This document shows positions 26,022 through 35,026 of a stretch of 64,000 nt of DNA, piece after piece. The translations under genes were made by a program, and so were the position numbers. The notes under the pieces were generated by a model. That model ran no database searches. It was given only the letters and a program-made list of their open reading frames with translations, and had not been told where the DNA came from. The stretch is from Anaerococcus sp. GTDB lineage: Bacteria > Bacillota > Clostridia > Tissierellales > Peptoniphilaceae. The first letter of the stretch is position 1. Each line of letters begins with the position of its first letter. The stretch spans positions 470 through 64,469 of the forward strand of contig JAUNLG010000009.1 of assembly GCA_030532385.1 (NCBI GenBank). The letters are read 5' to 3'.

Positions 26022-26627
26022 TCATCTAGGATTAAAGAGAGATAGGGGGAATTTCCCTGTCCTTAGCCTAGGTTTATAATCGCTAATGGGCTTAGTTAGT
26101 GATACTTCTAAGGCTTTAAGGTCTTTTGTTAAATCCTCTTTATCATAAGTATATATACTAGACTTAGGTCTTAGGTAAGAATCTTTTTCATTCATTAGGT
26201 ATTTATCCATCATATATACCAAGTCGCTATAGGGATCTCTTCCTTTTTTATATAAGAATTTTGCTACAAAGTCCCTATCTTTTTGGCTTAGGTCTGATAG
26301 AAGGCCAAAGCTAGCTAAATCCATGTGGTAGAAGGCATGACTTAGGGCGATTTTTGCTGGAAAAAAGTAAGATTCTTTAAATAAAATATTAAAGCCTTTT
26401 ATTATATAGGTCCCATCTTTTGCAAGGCTTTTTCCAATATGGGCCAGGGCTCCACAGGCATGGGCTATGTCAGGGTCAAGCCCTAGGTCTTTTGCCATAT
26501 TTTTTGCCATAGCTCCTAGGATATAGGAGTGGATGATCCACTCTCCCCTAAAGGTCTCTTTAGGACTTGCTAGAAGTGAAATTATTTTATCTTTGTTGGG
26601 TATATTTCCATAATCTTCTTTATACAT
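26022..26627 (-). CDS. Degenerate HD-domain protein
   Basis: 201 residues. The order of elements (IIHSYILGAMAKNMAKDLGLDPDIAHACGALAH-IGKS, split here for length; then ALSHAFYH) follows an HDIG-type metal phosphohydrolase. However, the His-Asp pair has lost its Asp: the sequence reads ALAHIGK where relatives have LLHDIGK. Metal-dependent catalysis is therefore doubtful. It overlaps the thioesterase gene by 8 bp and ends the ctpA-type operon. Function unknown. Confidence 0.6.
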   Translation of the reverse strand: MYKEDYGNIPNKDKIISLLASPKETFRGEWIIHSYILGAMAKNMAKDLGLDPDIAHACGALAHIGKSLAKDGTYIIKGFNILFKESYFFPAKIALSHAFYHMDLASFGLLSDLSQKDRDFVAKFLYKKGRDPYSDLVYMMDKYLMNEKDSYLRPKSSIYTYDKEDLTKDLKALEVSLTKPISDYKPRLRTGKFPLSLFNPR

Positions 26628-27315
26628 GTAAGTTTATCTTTCCTTGGCAATAAATTTTGCCATCTTCATCTTCTAGGGCAAAGTCTATAACTTTCCTATC
26701 TTTTTTCATATAGGAATAAATTTTTTTCTTATTTCTTATCTCATTTCTATAAGTAATATTGATATAGGCAATGTCCTTATCATCAAGGCCTGTAAGGTCT
26801 TTGATATAATCAAAGTAGACCCCATTGTTTACGTGGTTGTTGGTATCAAGGTCTGCCCTTCTTACATAAATTTCTCCCTTATAGGCTAGGTCTTTGTCAT
26901 AGGATATATCTTCTCCCATAATTGTTACCTCTTCCCTTCCATAGGCTTTTTCTAGGTCTTTGGGGATTTTTATGGGTCTAAGCCTTCTTATATCTATAAG
27001 CATAAATTGGGCCCTTGCCTTAGCTACCAGGGTATTTCTCCTTTTTACAAAAAATTCCCTATAGGCATAAAACTTGTTCATATGGGTTGGGATGGTTGTT
27101 ATTTCAATTTCATCGCCTAGGTTAATAGGGTCTAGAAGGTCTATATCCCGCCTATACACTATCCACCTAAGCCTATCCATATCTATGTCTTTTTCTACTT
27201 CACCTGCTTGGCTAAAGGCCACATCAAACATTAGGGAACTTAGGTTTCTTAGACTTAAATCCCCGAGATTATCAGTAAGCATATGGCTAATTTTATAGGT
27301 TTTCTTAGTCTTCAT
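26620..27315 (-). CDS. Acyl-ACP thioesterase
   Basis: 231 residues forming a double hot-dog fold. The N-terminal half has RWIVYRRDIDLLDPINLGDEIEI, shared with FatA/FatB-type enzymes (quoted in part: RWIVYRRD); the C-terminal half contains the active-site region DLDTNNHVNNGVYFDY with Asp, Asn and His. It hydrolyses acyl-ACP to free fatty acid, or a related thioester. It overlaps the protease gene upstream by 11 bp and the HD-like gene downstream by 8 bp, so the three are co-translated. Confidence 0.87.
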   Translation of the reverse strand: MKTKKTYKISHMLTDNLGDLSLRNLSSLMFDVAFSQAGEVEKDIDMDRLRWIVYRRDIDLLDPINLGDEIEITTIPTHMNKFYAYREFFVKRRNTLVAKARAQFMLIDIRRLRPIKIPKDLEKAYGREEVTIMGEDISYDKDLAYKGEIYVRRADLDTNNHVNNGVYFDYIKDLTGLDDKDIAYINITYRNEIRNKKKIYSYMKKDRKVIDFALEDEDGKIYCQGKINLHV

Positions 27316-28534
27316 CCTTGTTTAATCCTTCAATTTGCATCTTTAAAACTTCTAGGCCCTTTTTAAAGACCTCATCTTCTTCTAGGTTATCAGGTCCTGG
27401 TATAAATCCTTCTTTTTCATTAGCAATTTCTACATCAGGGCTTACCCCAACTTCATTAATCTTTGCCCCACTTGGTGTGTGGTATTCGCTAACTGTTATC
27501 TTTGCCCCTGACCCATCCTCTAGAGGGAAGATTTTTTGGACTATACCCTTACCAAAAGTTGTAGTTCCAACTAGGATAGCCCTATTCCTATCCTTAAGGG
27601 CTCCTGATAAGATCTCACTTGCCGATGCGGAATTTTCATTAATTAGGACTGTTATTGGTATATCATCATAATCACTATCTGATTCTTCTGTGATTACCTT
27701 GCCATTTTTATCTTCAGTTGTAACTATTACTCCCTCATCTAGGAAGGTATCTGCAATATCAAGGCTTATGTCTAAGGCCCCACCAGGGTTATTTCTTAAG
27801 TCTAGGATTAGACCCTTTATATTTTCGCTCTTAAGGTCCTTAAAGGTTTGGGCAAATTCTTCGCCTGTCACATCATCAAAGGATTTAATGTGCATATATC
27901 CTATATTTTCGCCATCTTCTTCTATAACTTTCTCTTCTATAGTATCAACTGTAAGTTCCCTACGGCTTACATCAAAGCTTAGCTCTTCACCCTCAGGATT
28001 TTCTTCACTTACCCTAAGGACTGTAATTTCTACACTAGTTCCTTCTTCACCCTTGATGTTGGCAACAGCTTCTTCCATTTGATCAGCAAAGTATTCTACC
28101 CCATCTACCTTGATCAAATAATCGCCAGGTAAAATCCCAGCTTCTTTGGCAGGGGAATCTTCAAAGACTTGGACTGCTTTTATAAAGCCTTCCTTGCTAG
28201 CTTGAACTAGGACTCCTATCCCCTTATACCTACCATCAATAGATTCCATTAGGTCAGCAAAGTCATCTGCTGGGTAATATTGGGTGTAGGGATCTTCTAG
28301 GTTGGCAAACATGCCCATCAAAGAGCCTTCATAAAGGTCTTCTTCTTCATAGTCAAAAAGATAATTTTGGTCTATGAGATTTTTAAGCATGGTCATATCC
28401 ACCATATGGGCATCTTCCCTAGTAGAAGCTTGTTGGCTAGTAGCTAGTCCATAATTTTGACCGACAATAAAACCTGTAAACCCTAGGCCTGCTACAAGAA
28501 CTAGACCTAGTATAAATTTTCCGAATTTTTTCAT
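27305..28534 (-). CDS. Carboxy-terminal processing protease (S41 family)
   Basis: 409 residues. An N-terminal signal/anchor helix is followed by a PDZ domain (about residues 95-175, with YKGIGVLV) and the S41 protease core. The catalytic Ser is in NSASASEILSGAL (about residue 303) and the Lys in TTFGKGIVQ (about 328). CtpA-type proteases cut C-termini of envelope proteins outside the membrane. First gene of an operon with the thioesterase and HD-like genes. ATG preceded by GGAGG. Confidence 0.93.
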   Translation of the reverse strand: MKKFGKFILGLVLVAGLGFTGFIVGQNYGLATSQQASTREDAHMVDMTMLKNLIDQNYLFDYEEEDLYEGSLMGMFANLEDPYTQYYPADDFADLMESIDGRYKGIGVLVQASKEGFIKAVQVFEDSPAKEAGILPGDYLIKVDGVEYFADQMEEAVANIKGEEGTSVEITVLRVSEENPEGEELSFDVSRRELTVDTIEEKVIEEDGENIGYMHIKSFDDVTGEEFAQTFKDLKSENIKGLILDLRNNPGGALDISLDIADTFLDEGVIVTTEDKNGKVITEESDSDYDDIPITVLINENSASASEILSGALKDRNRAILVGTTTFGKGIVQKIFPLEDGSGAKITVSEYHTPSGAKINEVGVSPDVEIANEKEGFIPGPDNLEEDEVFKKGLEVLKMQIEGLNKDED

Positions 28535-28691
28535 ATATCCTCCATTAATCTTTATATATCATATCACAAAAGGGCTTGGAATGCATTATTCATAGGCTAA
28601 GACTGGTTAATTTTTTGATAAATCTAGGTATAAATTTACTAGCTATCCCTATAGACTTGGTAAGTTTCATCCGACTAGCCTTTTAATAGTC

Positions 28692-28729
28692 AAAAAATAG
28701 GAGCCTCCAACAATTATAAAAGCTCCTAT
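28692..28729 (-). terminator. Terminator of the PTS EIIC-like gene
   Basis: ATAGGAGC (28697-28704) pairs with GCTCCTAT (28722-28729), followed on the minus strand by TTTTTT. It lies about 50 bp past the stop codon. Confidence 0.75.
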
Positions 28730-28782
28730 AAGTATAAAATATTTTATTAATATATATTTTACCCTAGTAAAATTTTCAAAAC

Positions 28783-29838
28783 TTACTTATCTTCACCAAA
28801 TTTAAATATATCATAATCATATATCTTTAATACGCCTACCAAAAGCTTGTGAACAATAATTGATGTTATAAAAGGGATTATGACAAAGGCAAGGGCAGCA
28901 AGTATGATTGCTTGGCCTAAACCATTTTGGCTTAAGGATATGGCATTGATTGGTCCTACAAGTCCTGCTAGTCCAAAGCCTGCTGATTGGGCAGTTCCTT
29001 GAATATTAAAAATATAGGCAAATATTCCAGATATACCAGCTGTTATTACTATAGGAATATTTAGCTTAGGATTTGCAATCCAGTTTTTCAAAAATATCTT
29101 AGGACTTGCCAATAAAGCTGCCAGGGTAATCCCAGACTTATTTACCTTCATAGATCCTATTACTACTACGGCAGTTGTAGCACAAATACCAATATTAGCT
29201 GCCCCTGATCCTAAGCCTGTAAGACCTATGGCAAGGCCTACTGCTACTGTTGAAAATGGTGAAATAATCAAAATACCAAAGGTTATTGCCAAAAGGATAC
29301 TCATCAATAGGGGTTGGAGGGTGGTAATTTTTTCAACTAAAAGACCAATTGCTGCTGTTAGTTGGGATACATATGGTAGGGTGAATAAGCCTATGGCTCC
29401 TACAAAAGTTACTACTACTAGAGGAAGCAGAAGAATATTTAGGCTACCAAACTTGCCCCTAAGCTTTAAAACTACAAAAACTGCAAGGCTGGCAACCAGG
29501 ATAGTATTGATCAAGTCGCCAATGCCTGCTATTATGTACCCACCATCCACTGGCTTAATACTTCCGCTTGCTAGGAAGGTTGTGGTTGTAACTACGGAGA
29601 TTTCTACTAGGTCAAAGTCAAATTCCTTGGCTATCAAGGCTCCGACTAGGGCTGGTACTACCATTTGTGACATATTAACTACAAGGAGTAAAAACTCAAA
29701 AATACTCCCCTTATCTTTTAGGGCAGAAAAAACCTCACCTAGGATGGCATTGGTTATAAGTCCTGCAATTATTGCTATAGACACTCCCCCAAAGACTTTC
29801 ATCATGAACTCTTTGAATGTATATTTGTTATTGTCCAT
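28783..29838 (-). CDS. PTS system EIIC-like membrane protein
   Basis: 351 residues with about nine membrane segments and the long Gly/Ala-rich helices of the stand-alone EIIC group (GITLAALLASPKIFLKNW, GLAGLVGPINAIS). No EIIA or EIIB gene lies nearby, and the substrate is unknown; several members of this group may not be sugar carriers. The start was set at 29838 (MDNNKYTF) because AAAGAGG precedes it; an in-frame ATG 15 bp upstream has no such site. Confidence 0.8.
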   Translation of the reverse strand: MDNNKYTFKEFMMKVFGGVSIAIIAGLITNAILGEVFSALKDKGSIFEFLLLVVNMSQMVVPALVGALIAKEFDFDLVEISVVTTTTFLASGSIKPVDGGYIIAGIGDLINTILVASLAVFVVLKLRGKFGSLNILLLPLVVVTFVGAIGLFTLPYVSQLTAAIGLLVEKITTLQPLLMSILLAITFGILIISPFSTVAVGLAIGLTGLGSGAANIGICATTAVVVIGSMKVNKSGITLAALLASPKIFLKNWIANPKLNIPIVITAGISGIFAYIFNIQGTAQSAGFGLAGLVGPINAISLSQNGLGQAIILAALAFVIIPFITSIIVHKLLVGVLKIYDYDIFKFGEDK

Positions 29839-29869
29839 ATTAACCTCTTTCATTTTTTATTTTAATATG

Positions 29870-29898
29870 ATTATAATAAAGTTGATTTTATATGTCAA
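29870..29898 (-). promoter_or_regulatory. Promoter of the PTS EIIC-like gene
   Basis: Minus-strand TTGACA (29893-29898), 17-bp spacer, TATAAT (29870-29875): a full consensus promoter 32 bp before the start codon. Confidence 0.8.
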
Positions 29899-30325
29899 TC
29901 TATTTTCGTCTATTTGATATCGTTATCTTATTTTGCTAATTACTTATGCCTAGGATGGTAAGTTAAGAATATCTTGTCAATAAATATCATCTTACCATAT
30001 AGCGGAAGAGTCTAATTTATGATATTTTAAATTTCGATAAAATATTTTTATTTTTTTCTAGGATTTTTTAAAAGATAGGAAAGTAGGGTTTAAAGCTTTT
30101 CCTAAAGATTTTTTAAATTTATAAGATAACTTAGATAAGCTAAGGCAAAGGCCAAATTATCTAAAGATTCTTTCATAAAATAATGGGTAAATTATTAATA
30201 TATAGAGAATTTTTAGGAAAAATCCCCTGGTAACCTAGCCAATAGCTTACGGTTTCTTATTTAAAAATAGCCCTTTTGTGGTATAATAAATAAAATGAAA
30301 TCCATATTTAGATAAAGGAGTTTTT
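29899..30325. other. Intergenic region before the secreted-paralogue operon
   Basis: About 430 bp without a credible coding frame. It contains an inverted repeat ATGGTAAG / CTTACCAT (29955-29962 and 29991-29998). Near the right end is an extended -10 promoter on the plus strand (TGG-TATAAT, 30279-30287), followed 38 bp later by the first gene, whose AAAGGAG site is at 30315-30321. The stretch 30000-30270 is strongly AT-rich; nothing else was recognised. Confidence 0.6.
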
Positions 30326-31366
30326 ATGAAAAAAAGAAATTTTAAGAAAGGCCTATTTGCCCTAGCCCTTGCTAGCGGACTTGTTGTAGGCGGCTCTTTA
30401 GAAGATGTCTATGCTCAAACTAATGAAGTAAACCAAGAGACTTTATCAGCAAGTGAAGCTTATAAGGCAAAGTTAGATGAGCTTAAAAATTTATACGAAA
30501 AATCTTTAGCCATCAAAAATGACTACCTATATATAAATGCTTCATCAACTATCAAAAATAACTTTGACTTAAACCTTGATGCTGCAAGAAAGCTTATAGA
30601 AAGAGAAGAGGAATCCAACCTAAACCAAGATTTTGATTATGGAAAGGTTAAGGCAGAAATAGAAGCTAAAATTTCCTATCTTAAGGATTCTTTTGATAAG
30701 CTTGATGGAGATTTGGTAAATACTGATGAACTTATCGAACTTTTAGAAGATTCCAAGAGCTTTATGAGAGATGATAAGGACTATCAAATTGCTCCTTTTG
30801 ATCTAAAGGCAGCTTATGATAAGGCTATAGAAAAGGGATATGAAATATATGGCCAAGGTATAAGCGTCAACGAAAAATCCTACAAGAATGTTCTTAAAGA
30901 AATAAAAGATTCTAAGGAAAAGATCATCCAATATGCCAAAAGACTTGAAGCTAGAGAAAGCCTTGGTAAACAGATCGAAGCTGGCCTTAAATTAATTGAT
31001 GAAGATAATGATAAATACACAAAAGAGTCTATCAAAGTCTTAAAACTAAGTTTAGATGAAGCTAAGGCCATCCTTGATAATGAGAAGGCAAGTCTTGAAA
31101 ACATAACAAATTCTATAGAAAAGTTAGCCAAGGCTAAGGCTGAACTTGTTACAAAAGAAAGCTATGATAAGCTACAAGAAGCTATAAAGAAGTTAGAAGA
31201 AGCAAAAGAAAGAAACCTAACAACCGTAAAAGCTGCAAGGATGCTACTTGATAATTATCCTAACACAGTTAAAAATATCAAAGCTGACCTTGAAGAATTA
31301 ATAGCAAAATCTGATAAGCTTATCAAAGAAGCTGATGAGCTTTTAGAAAAATACCAAGCAGAATAA
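30326..31366 (+). CDS. Secreted helical protein A of a three-paralogue set
   Basis: 346 residues. The signal peptide (MKKRNFKKGLFALALASGLV ...) ends near VYAQ. The rest is almost wholly alpha-helical and charged, with FIVAR-like three-helix stretches (for instance about residues 215-275, with YTKESIKVLKLSLDEAKAIL). The C-terminal ~55 residues carry AARMLLDNYPNTVKNI and then AKSDKLIKEADELL, shared with the two following genes. There is no lipobox, LPXTG motif or membrane anchor. Function unknown; binding to host or cell-wall material is a guess from the FIVAR likeness. Confidence 0.85.
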   Translation: MKKRNFKKGLFALALASGLVVGGSLEDVYAQTNEVNQETLSASEAYKAKLDELKNLYEKSLAIKNDYLYINASSTIKNNFDLNLDAARKLIEREEESNLNQDFDYGKVKAEIEAKISYLKDSFDKLDGDLVNTDELIELLEDSKSFMRDDKDYQIAPFDLKAAYDKAIEKGYEIYGQGISVNEKSYKNVLKEIKDSKEKIIQYAKRLEARESLGKQIEAGLKLIDEDNDKYTKESIKVLKLSLDEAKAILDNEKASLENITNSIEKLAKAKAELVTKESYDKLQEAIKKLEEAKERNLTTVKAARMLLDNYPNTVKNIKADLEELIAKSDKLIKEADELLEKYQAE

Positions 31367-31382
31367 ATCGAAAGGATAAATG

Positions 31383-31925
31383 ATGATTAAAAAGAAGATT
31401 CTAGCAGGCCTTATGGCCATAAACTTTGCCTTTATGGGCCTTGGACTTTATAATCCTTTGGAACTTACCCCTGTTGCCTATGCCCAAGAAGATGAGGCAA
31501 GTAAGTTTGACCAGCAAAAGGCCCAACTTCAATTAGCAATAGATGATAGCATAAATGTAATAAGCTCAGAAGTTTATACTACTCTTACCAGTGAAAATCT
31601 AAAGGCTGATTACCTAGGAGCAATAGATTATGCTAAAAATCTTATGGCTGATTTGACCCAAGTTAGCTACAATGACCTAAGGGATGCAACTATAAGGATT
31701 AATGATGCAAAAAATGCTATTGGAGAAAATGCTAAGTTACAATTAGCCATCAAGAAATTGGAAGCTGCTATAGAAGATAACCAATACAATGCCAGTGCGG
31801 CTAGGATGCTTTTGGACAACTACCCTGAAACTGTAAAAAATATTAGAGAAGACCTCTTAGTTTTACTTGATAAGTCTAATAAACTAGTAGAATCTGCCAA
31901 GGCTTTATTAGCCCAATACAAATAA
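31383..31925 (+). CDS. Secreted helical protein B of a three-paralogue set
   Basis: 180 residues. Signal peptide to about AYAQED; a single FIVAR-like helical unit follows (about residues 45-110), then the shared C-terminal module SAARMLLDNYPETVKNI ... DKSNKLVESAKALL. It lies 16 bp after gene A and 10 bp before gene C. The start at 31383 is preferred because AAAGGA lies 6 bp away; the overlapping ATG at 31380 is only 3 bp away. Function unknown. Confidence 0.83.
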   Translation: MIKKKILAGLMAINFAFMGLGLYNPLELTPVAYAQEDEASKFDQQKAQLQLAIDDSINVISSEVYTTLTSENLKADYLGAIDYAKNLMADLTQVSYNDLRDATIRINDAKNAIGENAKLQLAIKKLEAAIEDNQYNASAARMLLDNYPETVKNIREDLLVLLDKSNKLVESAKALLAQYK

Positions 31926-31935
31926 GGAGTATATT

Positions 31936-32682
31936 ATGAAAAAAACAAAGATACTTCTTGCAGCAGGCCTTAGTTTAGGTCTAGTGCTTGCAGGATCAAA
32001 TGAAGTCAACTTAAACCAAGTCGCTTATGCTAGTAATGAGGAAGATTTCAAGGCTAAACTTGAAAAAGAAGTGAAAAATAGCGAAGATTATAAACAATCC
32101 AAAGAATACAAAAGTGCCAATGAAGCTGAAAGAAAGGTCTATGATATGAACATAGACTATGCCAAGGAAGTTTTGGCAGGAGAAGCTCATGGTAAGTATG
32201 AAGATATCTATAAGGAAATAAAATCCGCCAAAAAGGAAATCGAAAGTGTAGATAATTCTGACATGGAAGAATCTAAGGCAAGGGTTAACCTAAGATTAAA
32301 GCTTTATGATGTCGAAGAGTTAATTAAGGAAGCTGAGCCAACAGCTTATACTAAGCCTTACCTTGATAAGCTAAAAAGCCAAAGCTATAGGGCAAGAGCA
32401 GCAATTCTTAATACAGAACTTGACAAAAAAGGATATGAAAATGCCCTAGAGGACTTAGAAGATGCGGTAAAAGCTTACAAAAAGTCTATCCTAGATGAAA
32501 AAATCATAGCCTTAAAAAAGGCAATAAGGGATAATAAGGAAAGTGCAGATGCAGCCAAGATGCTCCTTAAAAACTACCCTAACACAGTTGCTAATATAAA
32601 GGATGACCTTAATGCCCTAATAGAAAAATCAGATAAGCTTATAGAAAGTGCCCAAGCTTTAATTGACAAAATAGAAAAATAA
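31936..32682 (+). CDS. Secreted helical protein C of a three-paralogue set
   Basis: 248 residues. Signal peptide to about VAYAS, a Lys/Glu-rich helical region, a FIVAR-like unit (about residues 125-185, TAYTKPYLDKLKSQSYRA) and the shared C-terminal module DAAKMLLKNYPNTVANI ... EKSDKLIESAQALI. AAGGAG precedes the ATG. The terminator behind it closes the three-gene unit. Function unknown; it was probably produced, like its neighbours, by tandem duplication followed by divergence of the N-terminal parts. Confidence 0.84.
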   Translation: MKKTKILLAAGLSLGLVLAGSNEVNLNQVAYASNEEDFKAKLEKEVKNSEDYKQSKEYKSANEAERKVYDMNIDYAKEVLAGEAHGKYEDIYKEIKSAKKEIESVDNSDMEESKARVNLRLKLYDVEELIKEAEPTAYTKPYLDKLKSQSYRARAAILNTELDKKGYENALEDLEDAVKAYKKSILDEKIIALKKAIRDNKESADAAKMLLKNYPNTVANIKDDLNALIEKSDKLIESAQALIDKIEK

Positions 32683-32694
32683 GACCTTAATAAG

Positions 32695-32735
32695 GAAGGG
32701 GACTTGCAAGAATTGCAAGGACCCCTTCTTTTTAA
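32695..32735 (+). terminator. Terminator of the secreted-paralogue operon
   Basis: GAAGGGG...CTTGCAA (32695-32709) pairs with TTGCAAG...CCCCTTC (32712-32728), followed by TTTTT. It lies before the mntP ribosome site, so mntP is probably expressed separately or by read-through. Confidence 0.85.
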
Positions 32736-32762
32736 GCCCAAAGAAGAATAAAGGAGGATTTT

Positions 32763-33320
32763 TTGGATTTAATAACACTACTTATCCTAGCAGTAGGCCT
32801 TTCTATGGATGCCTTTGCAGCTTCTATCTGCAAGGGACTAGCTGAAGTAAGCCATTCTGTAAAAAACAGCCTGGCTGTTGGCCTTTGCTTTGGATTTTTC
32901 CAAGGCATAATGCCTGTTATAGGATATTTTTTAGCTAGCAATTTCGCTGAAACTATAAGAGCCTTTGACCACTGGGTTGCCTTTATACTTTTGGTATTTT
33001 TAGGTATCCAAATGCTAAGGGAATCAAGAGAATTATCATGTGACTTAAATAGGGGCTTTGACTTTGTAAATTTAATTAAGCTTGGCATAGCAACATCAAT
33101 TGATGCCCTGGCAGTGGGGGTAAGCCTGGCCTTTTTGAAGATAAATATAGCAAGTGCCGGCCTAATTATAGGAATAATAACAGGAATCTTATCCCTAGTA
33201 GGCTTTAAAATTGGAACCAAGCTTGGTATGAAAAGCAAGCAAATAGCTGAGCTTGCTGGAGGCCTAATCCTTATTGGCCTAGGTAGCAAGATTTTTATAG
33301 AACATGTATTTTTAGCATAG
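32763..33320 (+). CDS. mntP: Manganese efflux pump MntP
   Basis: 185 residues with six membrane helices. The two family motifs with metal-binding Asp are SMDAFAASICKG (about residue 16) and SIDALAVGVSLAF (about residue 113). It exports Mn2+ and protects from manganese overload. Translation starts at a TTG; AAAGGAGG lies 6 bp upstream and no ATG fits. No yybP-ykoY-type riboswitch was seen, and only about 28 bp separate it from the preceding terminator. Confidence 0.92.
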   Translation: MDLITLLILAVGLSMDAFAASICKGLAEVSHSVKNSLAVGLCFGFFQGIMPVIGYFLASNFAETIRAFDHWVAFILLVFLGIQMLRESRELSCDLNRGFDFVNLIKLGIATSIDALAVGVSLAFLKINIASAGLIIGIITGILSLVGFKIGTKLGMKSKQIAELAGGLILIGLGSKIFIEHVFLA

Positions 33321-33353
33321 AAAAAGCAAGTAGTACCTTCTACTTGCTTTTTT
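33321..33353. terminator. Bidirectional terminator between mntP and the uracil permease
   Basis: AAAAAGCAAGTAG pairs with CTACTTGCTTTTTT, with A and T runs that serve both convergent genes. Confidence 0.88.
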
Positions 33354-33355
33354 GC

Positions 33356-34621
33356 TTACTCATTAATTAGGTCAAATTTCTTCAAGATTGTCATAAAGGC
33401 TGATAAAACTACAGCGACAACTGATGCAAGAACCATGCCAGAAAGTTCAATAGATGCAAACTTTATGGAAAGACCTGAAAGACCTGCAATAAATATCACT
33501 GAGGTCAAAACTAAATTGACTGACTTTGAAAAGTCTACCTTTTGGTCAACCAAAAGCCTTATTCCGCTTGTTCCAATCATACCATAAAGAAGGAAGGTCA
33601 CTCCCCCTATTACATTGCCAGGGATAGTTTGGATTAGGGCTGCAAGTGGACCAACAAAGGCCATAAGGATTGAGATAATAGCTGCTCCTCCTATAACCCT
33701 TACTGAATAAACCCCGGTAATAGCCATAACCCCAATATTTTCTCCATAAGTTGTGGTTGGAACCCCTCCCACAAGGCCTGATAGGGCTGAAGAGAAGTTA
33801 TCTGCAAAGATTGACCTATGAAGACCAGGCTCTTTTAATAAGTCCCTACCAATGATGTTACTTGTAACAACTTGGTGGGATATATGCTCACTTGTTATAA
33901 CCAAGATAACTGGAAGCATGGCAAGGATAGCCTGGAGGGAAAATTTTGGCATAGAAAAGTTTGGCAGACTAAAAAGTTGGGCTTCTCTTACAGGAGTAAA
34001 ATCTACCATACCAAAAAATATGGATAGGACATAGCCTACAATTATAGCTATAAGAATAGGAATAGTTGAGAAAAATCCCTTAAAGGCAACCGATCCAATG
34101 ACTGCTGTAAGTAAGGTTACTATGAAGACAAGAAAATCTTTGGAAGTAGCTGTATCTGTCATAAGATTTGCTCCAATAGACCCCCCTGTTACTGTATTTC
34201 CCGCAAGTTCAAACCCAATAAGGGCTACCACCGCTCCCATGGCTGCAGGTGGTAAGAGGATATCAATCCACCCAATACCAAACTTATAAATTATATAAGC
34301 TATAAAACAACCTAGAATTCCTGTCACAATAAAAGCACCTTGAGCATATTCAAATCCATAACTTGCAATAATTCCTGTACCTGGAGCAAGGAAAGCAAAG
34401 GATGAACCCAAATAAGCCGGTGCTTGTTTTTTAGTAATTAGAATAAATAATAAGGTGCCTATACCATTCATCAACAAAACAATTCCTGGGTTTATGTTAA
34501 ATAAAATAGGAACTAAAACACTGGCACCAAACATGGCGAAAGTGTGTTGGATGGATAGGGGCAATAATAATTTCAATGGAACTTTTTCATCTACTTGGTA
34601 GATCTTTTTTGACTTAGACAT
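33356..34621 (-). CDS. uraA: Uracil permease (NCS2 family)
   Basis: 421 residues, about 12-14 membrane segments. Diagnostic are QHTFAMFGASVLVP (about residues 24-37), SEHISHQVVTSNIIG (about 243) and the Gly/Thr-rich GGVPTTTYGENIGV. The close match to UraA in the EH motif favours uracil over xanthine. The start was placed at 34621 (MSKSKKIYQ) because GGAGG lies 5 bp upstream; upstream in-frame sequence looks untranslated. Single-gene unit. Confidence 0.9.
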   Translation of the reverse strand: MSKSKKIYQVDEKVPLKLLLPLSIQHTFAMFGASVLVPILFNINPGIVLLMNGIGTLLFILITKKQAPAYLGSSFAFLAPGTGIIASYGFEYAQGAFIVTGILGCFIAYIIYKFGIGWIDILLPPAAMGAVVALIGFELAGNTVTGGSIGANLMTDTATSKDFLVFIVTLLTAVIGSVAFKGFFSTIPILIAIIVGYVLSIFFGMVDFTPVREAQLFSLPNFSMPKFSLQAILAMLPVILVITSEHISHQVVTSNIIGRDLLKEPGLHRSIFADNFSSALSGLVGGVPTTTYGENIGVMAITGVYSVRVIGGAAIISILMAFVGPLAALIQTIPGNVIGGVTFLLYGMIGTSGIRLLVDQKVDFSKSVNLVLTSVIFIAGLSGLSIKFASIELSGMVLASVVAVVLSAFMTILKKFDLINE

Positions 34622-34695
34622 AATACCTCCATAGTCTATTAATTTACTATCGTATATTTTAGCAAATAAAAGTAGGCCTGTCAATAAAATCTATT

Positions 34696-34723
34696 TAAAA
34701 AAAGCCCTCCTTACGGAAGGCTT
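34696..34723 (-). terminator. Terminator of the small membrane protein gene
   Basis: AGCCCTCC and GGAAGGCT pair across TTAC, followed on the minus strand by a seven-T run, 5 bp past the stop. Confidence 0.85.
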
Positions 34724-34727
34724 GTAG

Positions 34728-34925
34728 TTAAATAAGGTCTTCACCCTTAAAATTATCAATTAGCTCATCTTTTATATCTTCTACCCTATCCCTTAGGTCA
34801 TCGATCTTCTCATCTAACTTTCCATTCTTTTTAAGATAGACATAGGCTCCTGTAAGTGAAGCACCTACTAGGGCTAAGAGGGCTAGAGGATTGTTGTCAT
34901 TTTTTCTTTTTTTATTATCAAACAT
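34728..34925 (-). CDS. Small single-pass membrane protein, YtxH-like
   Basis: 65 residues: a basic N-terminus (MFDNKKRKNDN), one helix (LALLALVGASLTGAYVYL) and an acidic amphipathic tail (KIDDLRDRVEDIKDELI) able to form a coiled coil. AAAGGAG stands before the ATG at 34925; longer in-frame starts lack a ribosome site. It resembles small YtxH-type proteins in layout only. Function unknown. Confidence 0.75.
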   Translation of the reverse strand: MFDNKKRKNDNNPLALLALVGASLTGAYVYLKKNGKLDEKIDDLRDRVEDIKDELIDNFKGEDLI

Positions 34926-35026
34926 AAGTCCACTCCTTTTAGTTTTCTTATATTGAATTATACCTTTATATATCTTGATTTTCAAATTGATTTTTTTAAA
35001 TTTACCTCATCTTTTTTGTCTATATA

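Noticed and set aside
30294..30314. Six-codon leader peptide before the first secreted paralogue
   Set aside because: The ATG is at the predicted transcription start without a ribosome site, and the codons show no amino-acid bias suggesting attenuation.
32683..32762. Manganese (yybP-ykoY) riboswitch before mntP
   Set aside because: Only a terminator and a ribosome site fit in the space; the conserved riboswitch core is not present.
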